Shown: positions 33,455 to 43,139, counted from the stretch's first letter. The stretch: DNA of 64,000 nt from [Bacillus] selenitireducens MLS10 (GCF_000093085.1 NC_014219.1:1054001-1118000); one strand, 5' to 3'. Notes: generated by a model from the sequence alone, not told the origin. A program made the numbers and translations.

Positions 33455-36400
33455 TCAGTCTTCATCTGATCCGAAGTAATAGTAAAAGAGTACTTTGGCG
33501 GCCTGGTCGCGGAGGGCTTGACCTTCAGGAGCAAATGCCCCTGAACCGGTGCCTTCCATCAGGCCGAGTTCTTTAGCCATGGCGACGTATGGAAGGGCTG
33601 TTGCACCAATTTCGTTTTGGTCGGTGTAGTCGGTTTCGAGATCAAGGTTGAGTTCGACAAAACCCTGTGCGATAAGCGTGCGAACGATCATAATGGCCAT
33701 TTCCTGTCTGTTTAATGGCTCATCCTGACCGAACGTCTGGTCAGCGCGTCCTTGAATCAGATTATTCTCGTAAGCTGCGACAATTTCGGCCTCAAGAACA
33801 CCGTGGGTATCGGTGAAAGGTGATTCAGAGTCTGAAGGTGAAATGTTCATTGAGCGGACGAGAAGCGAGATGAACTCACCTCGTGTAATCTGGTTGCCCG
33901 GTCGGAACGTATCATCCGGATAGCCGCCAATAATGGATTGACGGGCAAGCTTGACGATATAGTTTTCAGCCCAGTTTTCCTTTATATCGGTAAATGGCAT
34001 AAGTGGAACGCCTACAGCAAGTCGTTCAATCTCAATCACTTTTTCAACCGTGTTACCGGTAATGTCTTCAAGAGCGAGATGGAAAGTGTTCATTCCCACA
34101 TCCAGATCAAGATCGAGAGTGACGGTTTCGTTGAAATGGCGTTTTTCAGCTGGAAGTTCAAACTCGTGAGCGAACACTTCGTTCTGATCAAGATAGAGGC
34201 GAAGTTCATCGAAGTTGTCTTCCATTTCCACGTCGAGTTCATAGTTGCCGGTTTCATAAGCAACAGTCGTGGAATCAATGGAAGGTGTCAGGATCGGATC
34301 TGTGGTATCGACCATAAATTTTCTGGATATGGAAATGTCCGTTCCAAGTTCATTGACCGCGGCGAAACGAAAATCGTAGACGCCGTCGTCGAGTTCTTTT
34401 TCGTGATCAAACAAATAGGCATTCTCGTCGGAATTCCAAGTGATCTGGACTTCTGTTCCTTCGATGGTGAAGGAATCCAGATCTACGGCGGATTCAATAT
34501 ACCCGTTAAATGAAACATGACTGTCATTATAACCGGTGAGCAGATCCGGTTCGATGAGGTAAATATACGGTACATTTCCGTCATCAATTCCGGTGCGTTC
34601 AACAGCCTGATTACCGGCATAGTCATAAGATCTGACCGAAAGAACAGATCCTTCAGGAAGGGAATCTTCGAACTCATGGAGGTTCGTCGTTGGCGGAATG
34701 GTGTCTGCATAAAGCTCGCCATTCAGATATATATCGACATGTGAAACTCCTGAGCCATCGTCTTCTGTTATCCAAGTCAGGGCGGCATCATCTTCAGAAT
34801 AAGTAATCTCCAATGCCGGTGCTTCTGTGTCTACGAAGACGGGCAGATTCAGATGTTGTTCATCCGCATCCGGGAAGTCCGGTGTGGCAGCTATCTGATA
34901 ATAATACCAGCCATCTTCAACGCGTTCACCACCGGTTGTTCCGTCCCACGCAGCGCTTTCAAATATGTGGAATGGATCTGCTAAACCTCCGTCAAAATAA
35001 TTTTTCACTTGGTTTCTGGCGGTTCGCAGTGTGCGTAAATGGTTGCCTTCATCATCAAGAATATTAAATTTCATGGATTTTGCATTTCGTAACAGAGATA
35101 CGACAGGTATAACCGGTGTTAAATCAGGGTTAAATGCTGCACGATCTTCTGCACCTTCAAGCTCTGTCAATGGATCGTTGCCGAGAAATTCAAAAGCTTC
35201 GTTGATTAAAGATGTGTACCCATAGTAACTATCACCGACATCGCTGTAAATCGGAGAATCGATGATCGGAAGGGCACCAAAATCTCCGTTGAAACCGGCA
35301 AACGGCAGACTGAGTGACGGGTACTCATCGGACTGATCATGGAGCCAGATAAAGCCATCGACGAAGTAGCCGTTCTCAAACGCTTCTTCAACATCAATAA
35401 AAGACTGTGAAGCAGCATCATACGTCATGGCGTCAGTAAGGTTCATTTCGATGGTCAGTTCTGCAGTTTCTCCGGCTGGAACAGTAATCTCATTGACGTG
35501 TTCACCATTATCGGAGAATATGATATCTACGTTTTCAAGCGGGCTTGCTTCGAGTGTAAACATATCTCCGCCCAGCTGAAAACCGTAGGCTGGATCTTGG
35601 AAGACCATATCTGTCTGAACAGAAGCATCGAGATCATAAACAAGTTCGCTCTCTTCATGATTGGTTATGGTGATCGAAATAGACGCTTCATCTTCGAATT
35701 CCCGCAAAGCAACTTTTGCTTCTCCGGAATCGCTCTCAACAGCCGTTGCGGGAGTAGATACTGCTGCGTGAATGTCGATGTCACCAGCCCCCTGACGCCT
35801 GGCTGAGTAATAGGAGGTGAAGTCGGTCATCGTGTTAGTGTACCCGAGGTCCACTTTAGGAACTGCAGTATTCATCAGCATGGTTTTGACCATGGAAGAT
35901 CTGGCAGGTCCTTCGAGATCCATGGATTCATGGATACGTTCGAGGACGAGTGCAGAGGCTCCGGCCACATTGGGAGCTGCCATAGACGTTCCACTCATCA
36001 GACCGTATTCGCCACCTTGGAGCGTAGACAGGATATTTCCACCCGGAGCGGTTACTTCAGGTTTGAAGTCCAAGTTGGGTGTCAGTCCCCATGAGGTGAA
36101 AGCGGACATTTCTCCGGCTGTTGGACTTAAGATGGAGTCGGACAGACCATCAAATGACAGCAAGACCTCCTCGCCTTGTGTAACCCACTCAGCGAGCTGA
36201 GTGCCATCTTCATTCAGCATAAACAGATGCGGGATTTGGATGTCCGGATCACTCATCATATTAATGGTTCCGGCTTCGTTGTTGTAAATAATTGATGCAA
36301 CGGCGCCATTGGCCTGTGCATTCAGTGTTTTGTCTGTAAAGGTATACTCACCGCGTATCATGAGTGCAATCTTGCCGTCGACATCAACGTTATCGAAATC

Positions 36401-37747
36401 TTCCGATCCGCCCAAACCGGCAAACACGACTTCCTTTGCTCCGTCGAGGGTTGCAACAGGATCGGCCTCGGAATAGCTGCCATACACCATGGTGCCCGTT
36501 TCGTCATTCACTTCGTATTCAAGGGCATCCATGGTGAGTTCTGAGTTTTCCGAAGAAGCAACAGAGAAGGAATTCGCAGAAATCGATGGAGCACCGACAA
36601 CGCCAATATCAGGGTTGGAAGCTGATGGAGGCTTTGGCAGAGCCTGTCCAAACTCCGGATGCATATCCATAAAGCCGCTCCCAAAAGCGTCAGAATTACC
36701 GGCAGAAATCGTTACGATCACTCCATTTTCTTGGGCACGTTCCACAGCCCGCTGTTCGGGATTTGCTTCAGAAACAAAACCTGCCGGTGCACCGAGACTT
36801 AAGTTTAATACATCAACACCCAGTGCAAGAGCATCGTCAATGGCTTTGACATAGATGTCACCATAAGTCGTCGGGATGGCAGGGTCGTTTCCGAACACCT
36901 TCAGTGCCAAAATCTGTGCGTGAGGAGCTACACCCCTTATTCCTTCATCAGGATCGCCGTTGGCACCAACGGTCCCGGCCACGTGCATACCGTGCGAGGA
37001 AGCGTCAGGTGCGAGGTCAAGGATTTCATGATTGCTGTCCATATAATTGTATCCGTATGGGACTTTCTCAGAAAACCACTGTCCAGGACCGGTAAATACC
37101 GTGACATCATTTTCTGAGAGGGCCATTGCCGCATCACTCGGGAGTGTAAAATCCTGGTGCGCAGGATCAACCCCCGTATCAATGACACCCACAACCATAC
37201 CTTCACCAAAATAACCGTAATTTTCATGAGTATGTATGGCTTTGGTCATCTCATTACTCGAAGACATATCAATGCGCTCATCTGGACGGTTGTACTCATT
37301 GACTAGTTCAACACTTCGGACCGAAGGCATCTGTTCGAGCGTCTTTACATCTTCAAATGCGAGCTCGAGACTCATGCCGTTCATCACGGTGGAAAATGAT
37401 TCATGGTAAATGACATCGAGATCCATGCTGTTGATTTGGTTTTTTACCGACTGTTGTTCGGTTGTGACATCATTTTGGAGATCAGTTTGTTCCTGAACAG
37501 ATAGATCCTGGAACGATCTGTTTGCTGATGTCGCTTTTTGAACAGGAGACTGTTCGCTCAGTTCGATGATGACGCGGACATTTTCGTCCGGGTCTAACGC
37601 GTTACTGTGAGTGTTTAGCTGATTTTCCTTAAATGAGACAGGATCGTCCTCGAGTGAAAATGAGGCCAGTGCGGATGGTGCAAAAGAAGATGCAAGAAGT
37701 AAGAGGGTGAGGCTGACTGCCGATGATCGTTTAATTAACGTTTTCAA
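33455..37747 (-). CDS. SLH-anchored S8 (subtilisin-family) protease
   Basis: A 1430-residue cell-wall serine protease. Signal peptide (1-29), inhibitor I9-type propeptide (about 55-150), then a catalytic domain with Asp190 (GVIDTG), His252 (SHGMHVAG), Asn351 (SAGN) and Ser588 (GTSMAAP). A PA insert lies at about 395-540. A C5a-peptidase/Fn3-like region follows (from about 675), then further Ig-like modules and three SLH domains (about 1250-1430, GYPDDTFRPGNQITRG). The overall plan is that of lactocepin/Vpr-type proteases, with SLH anchoring in place of LPXTG. Start TTG 37747 is 8 nt from GGGAGG. It has its own strong promoter. Expected role: digestion of external protein or maturation of surface proteins. 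Confidence 0.95.
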   Translation of the reverse strand: MKTLIKRSSAVSLTLLLLASSFAPSALASFSLEDDPVSFKENQLNTHSNALDPDENVRVIIELSEQSPVQKATSANRSFQDLSVQEQTDLQNDVTTEQQSVKNQINSMDLDVIYHESFSTVMNGMSLELAFEDVKTLEQMPSVRSVELVNEYNRPDERIDMSSSNEMTKAIHTHENYGYFGEGMVVGVIDTGVDPAHQDFTLPSDAAMALSENDVTVFTGPGQWFSEKVPYGYNYMDSNHEILDLAPDASSHGMHVAGTVGANGDPDEGIRGVAPHAQILALKVFGNDPAIPTTYGDIYVKAIDDALALGVDVLNLSLGAPAGFVSEANPEQRAVERAQENGVIVTISAGNSDAFGSGFMDMHPEFGQALPKPPSASNPDIGVVGAPSISANSFSVASSENSELTMDALEYEVNDETGTMVYGSYSEADPVATLDGAKEVVFAGLGGSEDFDNVDVDGKIALMIRGEYTFTDKTLNAQANGAVASIIYNNEAGTINMMSDPDIQIPHLFMLNEDGTQLAEWVTQGEEVLLSFDGLSDSILSPTAGEMSAFTSWGLTPNLDFKPEVTAPGGNILSTLQGGEYGLMSGTSMAAPNVAGASALVLERIHESMDLEGPARSSMVKTMLMNTAVPKVDLGYTNTMTDFTSYYSARRQGAGDIDIHAAVSTPATAVESDSGEAKVALREFEDEASISITITNHEESELVYDLDASVQTDMVFQDPAYGFQLGGDMFTLEASPLENVDIIFSDNGEHVNEITVPAGETAELTIEMNLTDAMTYDAASQSFIDVEEAFENGYFVDGFIWLHDQSDEYPSLSLPFAGFNGDFGALPIIDSPIYSDVGDSYYGYTSLINEAFEFLGNDPLTELEGAEDRAAFNPDLTPVIPVVSLLRNAKSMKFNILDDEGNHLRTLRTARNQVKNYFDGGLADPFHIFESAAWDGTTGGERVEDGWYYYQIAATPDFPDADEQHLNLPVFVDTEAPALEITYSEDDAALTWITEDDGSGVSHVDIYLNGELYADTIPPTTNLHEFEDSLPEGSVLSVRSYDYAGNQAVERTGIDDGNVPYIYLIEPDLLTGYNDSHVSFNGYIESAVDLDSFTIEGTEVQITWNSDENAYLFDHEKELDDGVYDFRFAAVNELGTDISISRKFMVDTTDPILTPSIDSTTVAYETGNYELDVEMEDNFDELRLYLDQNEVFAHEFELPAEKRHFNETVTLDLDLDVGMNTFHLALEDITGNTVEKVIEIERLAVGVPLMPFTDIKENWAENYIVKLARQSIIGGYPDDTFRPGNQITRGEFISLLVRSMNISPSDSESPFTDTHGVLEAEIVAAYENNLIQGRADQTFGQDEPLNRQEMAIMIVRTLIAQGFVELNLDLETDYTDQNEIGATALPYVAMAKELGLMEGTGSGAFAPEGQALRDQAAKVLFYYYFGSDED

Positions 37748-37821
37748 TGGGGTTTCCTCCCTGATATTTTATTTTGATAGACACTTGCCTCCCTTCACGC
37801 TTAGTCTTCCAACTCGATACA

Positions 37822-37850
37822 AATATAAATAAAAAATGGTAAATTGTCAA
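37822..37850 (-). promoter_or_regulatory. Sigma-A promoter of the S8 protease
   Basis: On the minus strand, TTGACA (37850-37845), 17-bp spacer, TATATT (37827-37822). Expected transcription start near 37815, giving a leader of about 70 nt. Confidence 0.8.
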
Positions 37851-37886
37851 ATGATTATTCAAACTATTTCTAATTTACAAATTTTA

Positions 37887-37899
37887 TTGCGGACCGCAA
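37887..37899. promoter_or_regulatory. Palindrome TTGCGG-A-CCGCAA between protease and glucanase
   Basis: Six-bp arms around a single base, 37 bp upstream of the protease -35 and 58 bp upstream of the glucanase -35. GC-rich in AT-rich surroundings. Operator candidate for either gene. Confidence 0.4.
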
Positions 37900-37956
37900 A
37901 TCACCTGACATTAGTGGATCAGTATAAAAAATGAAAAGAAAATAACATGAAAGCGC

Positions 37957-37985
37957 TTGACTGGAAAAAGTTTTTGTATTATATT
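37957..37985 (+). promoter_or_regulatory. Sigma-A promoter of the GH16 glucanase
   Basis: TTGACT (37957-37962), 17-bp spacer, TATATT (37980-37985). A cre-like ATGAAAGCGCTT (37948-37959) overlaps the -35. Transcription should begin near 37992, about 280 nt before the coding sequence. A second, weaker candidate is TTGACC (38047-38052) with TATGTT at 38069-38074. Confidence 0.75.
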
Positions 37986-37988
37986 TAA

Positions 37989-38002
37989 CGAAAGCGGTTT
38001 CG
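37989..38002 (+). promoter_or_regulatory. LacI-type operator at the glucanase start site
   Basis: CGAAAGCGGTTTCG, a palindrome except at the central GCGG, starts 4 bp after the -10 and covers the expected start site. It is 13/14 identical to the perfect palindrome at 38177-38190. Confidence 0.65.
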
Positions 38003-38274
38003 AAATCCGGAAAATGACATTCCGACGTAATGACCCTTGAAATGGTTTGACCACATAGTTTATCTGAATATGTTGATTTAAATCTGCTTAATTTTTGAAC
38101 GCATTCAGTTACAGGAGTTATTCCGTTGAGGGAATTACGTTATTTTCTGGAGAAGGCCTGTTTTTTTTAGTTTTCACGAAACCGGTTTCGATTACGAATT
38201 GTTGGAGGTGGGAATCACAAAGGGAGCGGCTCATATGTGGATATTAATTACGAAAACAAAGGGAGTGAACGATT
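38003..38274 (+). other. Long, probably structured leader of the GH16 gene
   Basis: About 270 nt without an ORF. It contains an ACAGG (38111-38115) that can pair with CCTGT (38157-38161), enclosing a smaller ATTCC/GGAAT hairpin and followed by eight Ts. This is attenuator-like. The second operator sits just downstream. No known riboswitch consensus recognised. Confidence 0.45.
38177..38190 (+). promoter_or_regulatory. Perfect 14-bp LacI-type operator in the glucanase leader
   Basis: CGAAACCGGTTTCG is a perfect palindrome with the central CG typical of LacI-family sites. It lies 188 bp downstream of the first copy, so the two could support repression by DNA looping. Confidence 0.65.
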
Positions 38275-41200
38275 TTGAAGAAAAGCAAAACGGCAAAATC
38301 TTTACTGGCAGCATTGTTGGTTTTCCCGTCATTTACTTCGGTTTTAGCAGGAAGTGCAACAGCTGAAGAACATTCGGGCGAGCATCTCTACTTTATAGGC
38401 GGTGACTATAATAAAGAACTCTCCAAAGAATCGAAAGGAGAGGAAGCGGCAGAAATTCTACCGGAATCTCAGGATGTTGTAGCGTTTGAATTGCAAGATG
38501 TAACGGGCAGTTATGAAGGTGGTGCGACAGAGGCGACTCTGATCATGAACGGCCTCGTTCCAGGTATTGGAACTAATGCCACTGTCCACTATGACTTTAA
38601 TGGAGATGGTAACTGGGATCGCAGCGCGGGGACGGATCTGATCGCAACGAATGCCGTTGTTGAACCTGGATCATATGAGCATTTCGACAGAACTTTCGAT
38701 GAGAATATTAGTGGTTCAGACTATCAGGACTTTGAGAATGGCATAATTCGGGTTGAAATGGCACTTCAATTTGGTGATGGGGATGTTGAACTAAAAGTAA
38801 ATGGCGATGACGCATCTGTTATTTCTGTCCCTTTTGATTTTGAAGATTCTCATAACGGTAATGCAGGTGAATCGGATGAACGCTGGACGATGACATGGAA
38901 CGATGAATTTGATGGCGATGAAATTGATGAAGACAAGTGGCGCATCGACATCGGTAACGGATTCTATGATGGTGATGAGTGGGTTCCAGGCTGGGGGAAC
39001 AACGAAAAACAGTCTTACCAGAGAGACAACGTGTTCCTTGAAGACGGCAAGCTTATCCTTGAAGCGAGAGAAGAACATATTGTAGATGATTTCGGTGAAG
39101 GCGGCGAATTTGATTACACATCCGGAAAAGTACTGACGGATGAATCATTCAGCCAGGCTTACGGCCGTTTCGAAGCAAGCATGAAGCTACCTGAAGGACA
39201 AGGCTATTGGCCTGCGTTCTGGATGATGCCACAAGACGATGTGTATGGCGGATGGGCAGCTTCAGGTGAAATTGATATCATGGAAAACCGCGGGTCTGAG
39301 ACAAACAAAGTCGGTGCAGCGATCCATTACGGTGATAACTATCCTCGCAATACTTACTCTGAAGAAAGCTACACCTTCCCTGAAGGTCAGAGCACAACAG
39401 AGTTCAATGAGTATGCCATCGAGTGGGAACCAGGCGAAATCCGCTGGTACGTCAATGATGAACTCTATTCAACAAAGACAGAGTGGCATACCGTCTACGG
39501 TGAGTACCCGGCACCGTTCGATCAGGAATTCCATATGATTTTGAACTTGGCCATTGGTGGCTGGTACGGTGGCGATCCTGACGAAACAACAGAATTCCCA
39601 GGCAGAGTGGAAGTGGAATATGTCCGTGCATACCAGGACATGGATGCAGAATATCCGCCGCCAGGTGAATACATTGAGCCTGAGGAAGATGACACACCGC
39701 CACTGGACGGTTCAGACTGGCCTGAAATCGGGGATAACCTGATCGAAGATGGCACGTTTGAAACAACAACGGAATTCGGTGACGAGAACGATTCCATTGT
39801 ATGGAACGTCTTTAACATGGGTGATCATGATCCGAATGCCGGTCTTGCAGACTTCTCTATTGTGAACGAAGAGCTGCGTGCAGAGATCCAGCAGGTTGGC
39901 TGGGCTTGGTGGCATATGCAGTTTATGCAGGACGTTTCGGTAACGGAAGGATTCTATAAAATTGAGTTTGACATGCGTTCTGAGGAAGATCGTACGATGT
40001 ACGTGGAACTTGCAGGGTCGGATTCCGGAATTCAAGGAGTCTCTGTCGGTGAGAATATGGAAACGCATGAAGCGTATATTTACGTCGAAGAAGACGGGGA
40101 TTACAACCTCATGTTCGGTTTTGGACGTGATGAAGGTGATCCAGAACTGCCGGCACCATACACGATGCACATGGACAATGTGCGCCTTGTAGAAGTTGAT
40201 GGTGAACTTCCGGATGCTCCTGAAGAAGATGATGAAGACCTTCCAGGTGAGGACGTCGATTGGGTTGAAGCCGGAGAAAATCTCGTTGTTGACGGAACGT
40301 TCGAAGAAACAACAGAGTTCGGTGACGAGAACAACCGCATGATTTGGGACGTCTTTAACATGGGGAACTACGAACAGTATGCCGGTTTGGCTGATTTCTC
40401 CATCGTTGATGAGCAGCTTGTTGCAGAGATTCAGCAAGTTGGCTGGGAGTGGTGGCACATCCAGTTTATGCAGCAACTGATGGTTGACGAAGGTCATTAT
40501 AAGATCGAGTTTGATATGAGTTCAGAGCGAGAACGACCGGTATATGTCGAGATTGCAGGTTCGGAATCGGGTATTAACACGTTTGACGTTGGTCCGGAAA
40601 TGGACACGTATGAGGCAATCGTTCATGTTGAGGAATCAGGCGAATTTGATCTCTTGTTCGGCCTCGGCAGAGATGAAGATGACCCTGAATTGGATGTTCC
40701 TTATTCGATCACACTTGATAATGTCAGATTGGTACCTGTTAAGGCAGCTGAAGAAGAATTACCGCAATATGACGATGTTCCAGCGGATCACTGGGCTGCG
40801 CATTACATTCAGACGCTTTCAGCAGCAAATGTGATCCAAGGTCACAGCGCTAATGAGTTCAGACCTTCGGAGCAGATTACACGCGGACAGTTTATCGCAC
40901 TCCTCGTGAGGCAAGCGGGACTCGAAGCCAGTGAAGCAGGTGAGACAGTCTTCACAGATCAACACGGCGTGCTTTCTGACGAGATTACTGCAGCAGCTGA
41001 GGCGGGTATCGTTCTCGGCAGACCGGATGGCACATTCGGGCAGGATGAGTATATTACGCGTGAAGAGATGGCAATTATGCTTGTCAGAGCATATGAAGAG
41101 ATGACGGATGAAGCATTGCCTGCAGATATGGAACTTGAGTACAAAGATCTCGACCATATCGGCGCAACAGCATTGCCTTATGTCACAGCAATTACGCAAG

Positions 41201-41307
41201 CTGGTGTTCTTGAAGGAACAGGCGGCGGACACTTCCTTCCTAAGAATTACACGCTTCGTGATCAAGCTGCAAAAGCAATTTATTACTACCTTGAGATAAT
41301 GAATTAA
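38275..41307 (+). CDS. SLH-anchored GH16 beta-glucanase (laminarinase-type)
   Basis: A 1010-residue exported glycoside hydrolase. A signal peptide (1-30) and a beta domain (about 35-190) precede the GH16 catalytic domain (about 203-455). That domain has the active-site signature GEIDIMENRG: Glu332 nucleophile, Asp334, Glu337 acid/base. The extra Met in EIDIME is typical of beta-1,3-glucanases. Two similar carbohydrate-binding modules follow (about 485-640 and 665-825, each with WWHxQFMQ). Three SLH domains (about 835-1010) tether it to the wall. The start is TTG 38275, 9 nt after GGGAG. Regulated by a sigma-A promoter with two operator palindromes. Substrate could be laminarin, mixed-linkage glucan or a related algal or plant glucan. 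Confidence 0.95.
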   Translation: MKKSKTAKSLLAALLVFPSFTSVLAGSATAEEHSGEHLYFIGGDYNKELSKESKGEEAAEILPESQDVVAFELQDVTGSYEGGATEATLIMNGLVPGIGTNATVHYDFNGDGNWDRSAGTDLIATNAVVEPGSYEHFDRTFDENISGSDYQDFENGIIRVEMALQFGDGDVELKVNGDDASVISVPFDFEDSHNGNAGESDERWTMTWNDEFDGDEIDEDKWRIDIGNGFYDGDEWVPGWGNNEKQSYQRDNVFLEDGKLILEAREEHIVDDFGEGGEFDYTSGKVLTDESFSQAYGRFEASMKLPEGQGYWPAFWMMPQDDVYGGWAASGEIDIMENRGSETNKVGAAIHYGDNYPRNTYSEESYTFPEGQSTTEFNEYAIEWEPGEIRWYVNDELYSTKTEWHTVYGEYPAPFDQEFHMILNLAIGGWYGGDPDETTEFPGRVEVEYVRAYQDMDAEYPPPGEYIEPEEDDTPPLDGSDWPEIGDNLIEDGTFETTTEFGDENDSIVWNVFNMGDHDPNAGLADFSIVNEELRAEIQQVGWAWWHMQFMQDVSVTEGFYKIEFDMRSEEDRTMYVELAGSDSGIQGVSVGENMETHEAYIYVEEDGDYNLMFGFGRDEGDPELPAPYTMHMDNVRLVEVDGELPDAPEEDDEDLPGEDVDWVEAGENLVVDGTFEETTEFGDENNRMIWDVFNMGNYEQYAGLADFSIVDEQLVAEIQQVGWEWWHIQFMQQLMVDEGHYKIEFDMSSERERPVYVEIAGSESGINTFDVGPEMDTYEAIVHVEESGEFDLLFGLGRDEDDPELDVPYSITLDNVRLVPVKAAEEELPQYDDVPADHWAAHYIQTLSAANVIQGHSANEFRPSEQITRGQFIALLVRQAGLEASEAGETVFTDQHGVLSDEITAAAEAGIVLGRPDGTFGQDEYITREEMAIMLVRAYEEMTDEALPADMELEYKDLDHIGATALPYVTAITQAGVLEGTGGGHFLPKNYTLRDQAAKAIYYYLEIMN

Positions 41308-41316
41308 AGCATCATC

Positions 41317-41350
41317 AAGCGGGACAGCCAAATGGCTGTCCCGCTTTTTT
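41317..41350. terminator. Terminator after the GH16 gene
   Basis: AAGCGGGACAGCC and GGCTGTCCCGCTT around AAAT, then a T-run. It lies between convergent genes. Confidence 0.9.
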
Positions 41351-41354
41351 ATCG

Positions 41355-42128
41355 TTATTTCGCTGACAGTCCGCCGTCGATCCGGTACTGACTGCCGGTG
41401 ATGAACTTGGACTCATCGGAGGCGAGGAAGAGCGTGAGGTTGGCGATCTCTTCATTGGTGGCATACCGGTGCATGGGGATGCCTTCCTCCTGGGCCTTCT
41501 TCACGGCTTCACCTTGACCGGGCGCAAAGCCTTCCTCGAGGGAACGCATCATTCGGTTGTCCACCGGGGACGGATGAATGGAATTGACCCGTACGTTGTA
41601 CTCCGCAGCTTCGAGGGCGGCAGTTTTCGTCGCACCGATGACGGCATGTTTACTCGTGACGTAAGGCAGAACCCCTGCAGCACCAATAAAGCCCGCAACG
41701 GAAGAATTATTGATGATGCTTCCGCTTTTCTCTTTCATCATGACAGGAAGGACATGCTTCATCCCGAGCCAGACCCCTTTAACGTTGACGTCCATGACGA
41801 GGTCGTATTCTTCTTCGGTTTGTTCCGTGAGCGGCTTGACCTTTCCTTCCGTTCCGGCGTTGTTGAAGAAGATATCTATAGTGCCAAATGCCTTGACCGT
41901 CTCATCCACATAGTGCTTTACTTCCGCTTCATTCCGAACATCTGCCTTCACCGTGATGACGTCGCCAAATTGACCCAGCTCTTTCTTCACTTCATCGAGT
42001 GCTCCTTCGTTGATGTCGACGAGGCTCACTTTTGCCCCATGTTTCAAAAACAGTAACGCGGTTTCTTTACCGATCCCGCCGGTTCCTCCGGTAATAATTG
42101 CTACTTTTCCATCCAATCTTTTCGTCAT
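41355..42128 (-). CDS. SDR-family oxidoreductase
   Basis: A 257-residue classical short-chain dehydrogenase, likely NAD(P)-dependent and cytosolic. The cofactor motif TGGTGGIG (about 15-22), NNAG (about 90), the catalytic Ser in NNSSVAG and YVTSK are all present. The C-terminus SQYRIDGGLSAK is typical of the glucose 1-dehydrogenase/3-oxoacyl-ACP reductase-like group. Asp at the end of the second beta strand (SLVDIN) favours NAD. Substrate unknown. GGGGGT precedes the ATG. It is divergent from another SDR gene at 42278. Confidence 0.88.
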   Translation of the reverse strand: MTKRLDGKVAIITGGTGGIGKETALLFLKHGAKVSLVDINEGALDEVKKELGQFGDVITVKADVRNEAEVKHYVDETVKAFGTIDIFFNNAGTEGKVKPLTEQTEEEYDLVMDVNVKGVWLGMKHVLPVMMKEKSGSIINNSSVAGFIGAAGVLPYVTSKHAVIGATKTAALEAAEYNVRVNSIHPSPVDNRMMRSLEEGFAPGQGEAVKKAQEEGIPMHRYATNEEIANLTLFLASDESKFITGSQYRIDGGLSAK

Positions 42129-42277
42129 GGAAAGACCCCCTTGTGTATAATGTGGTACATATTGTATATTCCCTGATTCAAGGAAATGAAAACGCTAACA
42201 AAGAAAACGCTGTTAATCAAAACTGAATGCGGGTAAAGGGAGACTGTGGATATTTTTTGAAGACGGAGGGAAACGGT

Positions 42278-43081
42278 ATGATTTTTTCTGAAGAACAATT
42301 TGTCGGGAAACATCTCTTGATTACCGGTGCGACTGGAGGAATCGGGATGACGACAGCTCTCAAAGCGGCCGAGCTCGGGATGCACGTAAGCCTGACCGGC
42401 AGAAACCAGGACAAGTTGCAAGAAGTGGCTGATGCATGCAGACGAGCGGGGGATTCCGCACGGGTGACGGCCATTGCGGCCGATTTGACGAAGGAAGAAG
42501 ACAGAACGCGGATCGTTGAAGAAGCGGAGGCAGGCGGAGGCCCGATTGACTATCTCGTGAACAATGCCGGGATCGCGAAGGGGACGGTCCTTGAGCGACT
42601 TGAAGAGGCGGATCTTCGGGACGTGATGGAGCTGAACTTCACTTCGACGGTTCTCTTGACCCAAGAGGTATTCCGGCATATGAAGGCCCGTGAAACCGGG
42701 GGAGGCATCGTAAATGTCGCCTCTCTATCGGGTCTTCGGGGCGTGCATGGGGCCACGGCGTACTGCGGTTCAAAGTTTGCCCTGATCGGCTTCACGCAGT
42801 CCTTCGCGTATGAGGCCATCGAGGATGGGGTACGGGTGAATGCCGTCTGCCCGGGCTTTGTGGAAACGGGCATGGCAAAAGACATCATCAAAAGAAAAGC
42901 GGAACGTGAAGGCATTTCCTTTGAGAACAAGTACGATCAGATTGTCGACGGACTCCCGGCGAAACGGATCACCCGGCCTGAAGAAGTGGTGAACAGCATT
43001 CTCTATCTTTTAAGCCCGGCCGCGGTGAACATCATCGGGGAATCGCTGAAGATCTCCGCCGGGGCGGTGATGCACGGCTGA
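42278..43081 (+). CDS. SDR-family oxidoreductase
   Basis: A 267-residue short-chain dehydrogenase. Motifs are TGATGGIG, NNAG, the Ser in NVASLSG and YCGSK. The basic end of the second strand (SLTGRN) favours NADP. Start ATG 42278 follows GGAGGG; a longer frame from 42227 lacks a ribosome site. It resembles 3-oxoacyl-ACP/acetoacetyl-CoA reductases but lacks partner genes nearby, so substrate is open. It shares only family-level similarity with the divergent SDR. Confidence 0.88.
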   Translation: MIFSEEQFVGKHLLITGATGGIGMTTALKAAELGMHVSLTGRNQDKLQEVADACRRAGDSARVTAIAADLTKEEDRTRIVEEAEAGGGPIDYLVNNAGIAKGTVLERLEEADLRDVMELNFTSTVLLTQEVFRHMKARETGGGIVNVASLSGLRGVHGATAYCGSKFALIGFTQSFAYEAIEDGVRVNAVCPGFVETGMAKDIIKRKAEREGISFENKYDQIVDGLPAKRITRPEEVVNSILYLLSPAAVNIIGESLKISAGAVMHG

Positions 43082-43097
43082 TTGGTAAACAGACGGG

Positions 43098-43139
43098 AAC
43101 CGCTCACTTGCCGGACAGGCAGACGGTGAGCGGTTTTTT
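43098..43139 (+). terminator. Terminator after the second SDR
   Basis: AACCGCTCAC and GTGAGCGGTT form a 10-bp stem, followed by TTTT. Confidence 0.85.
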
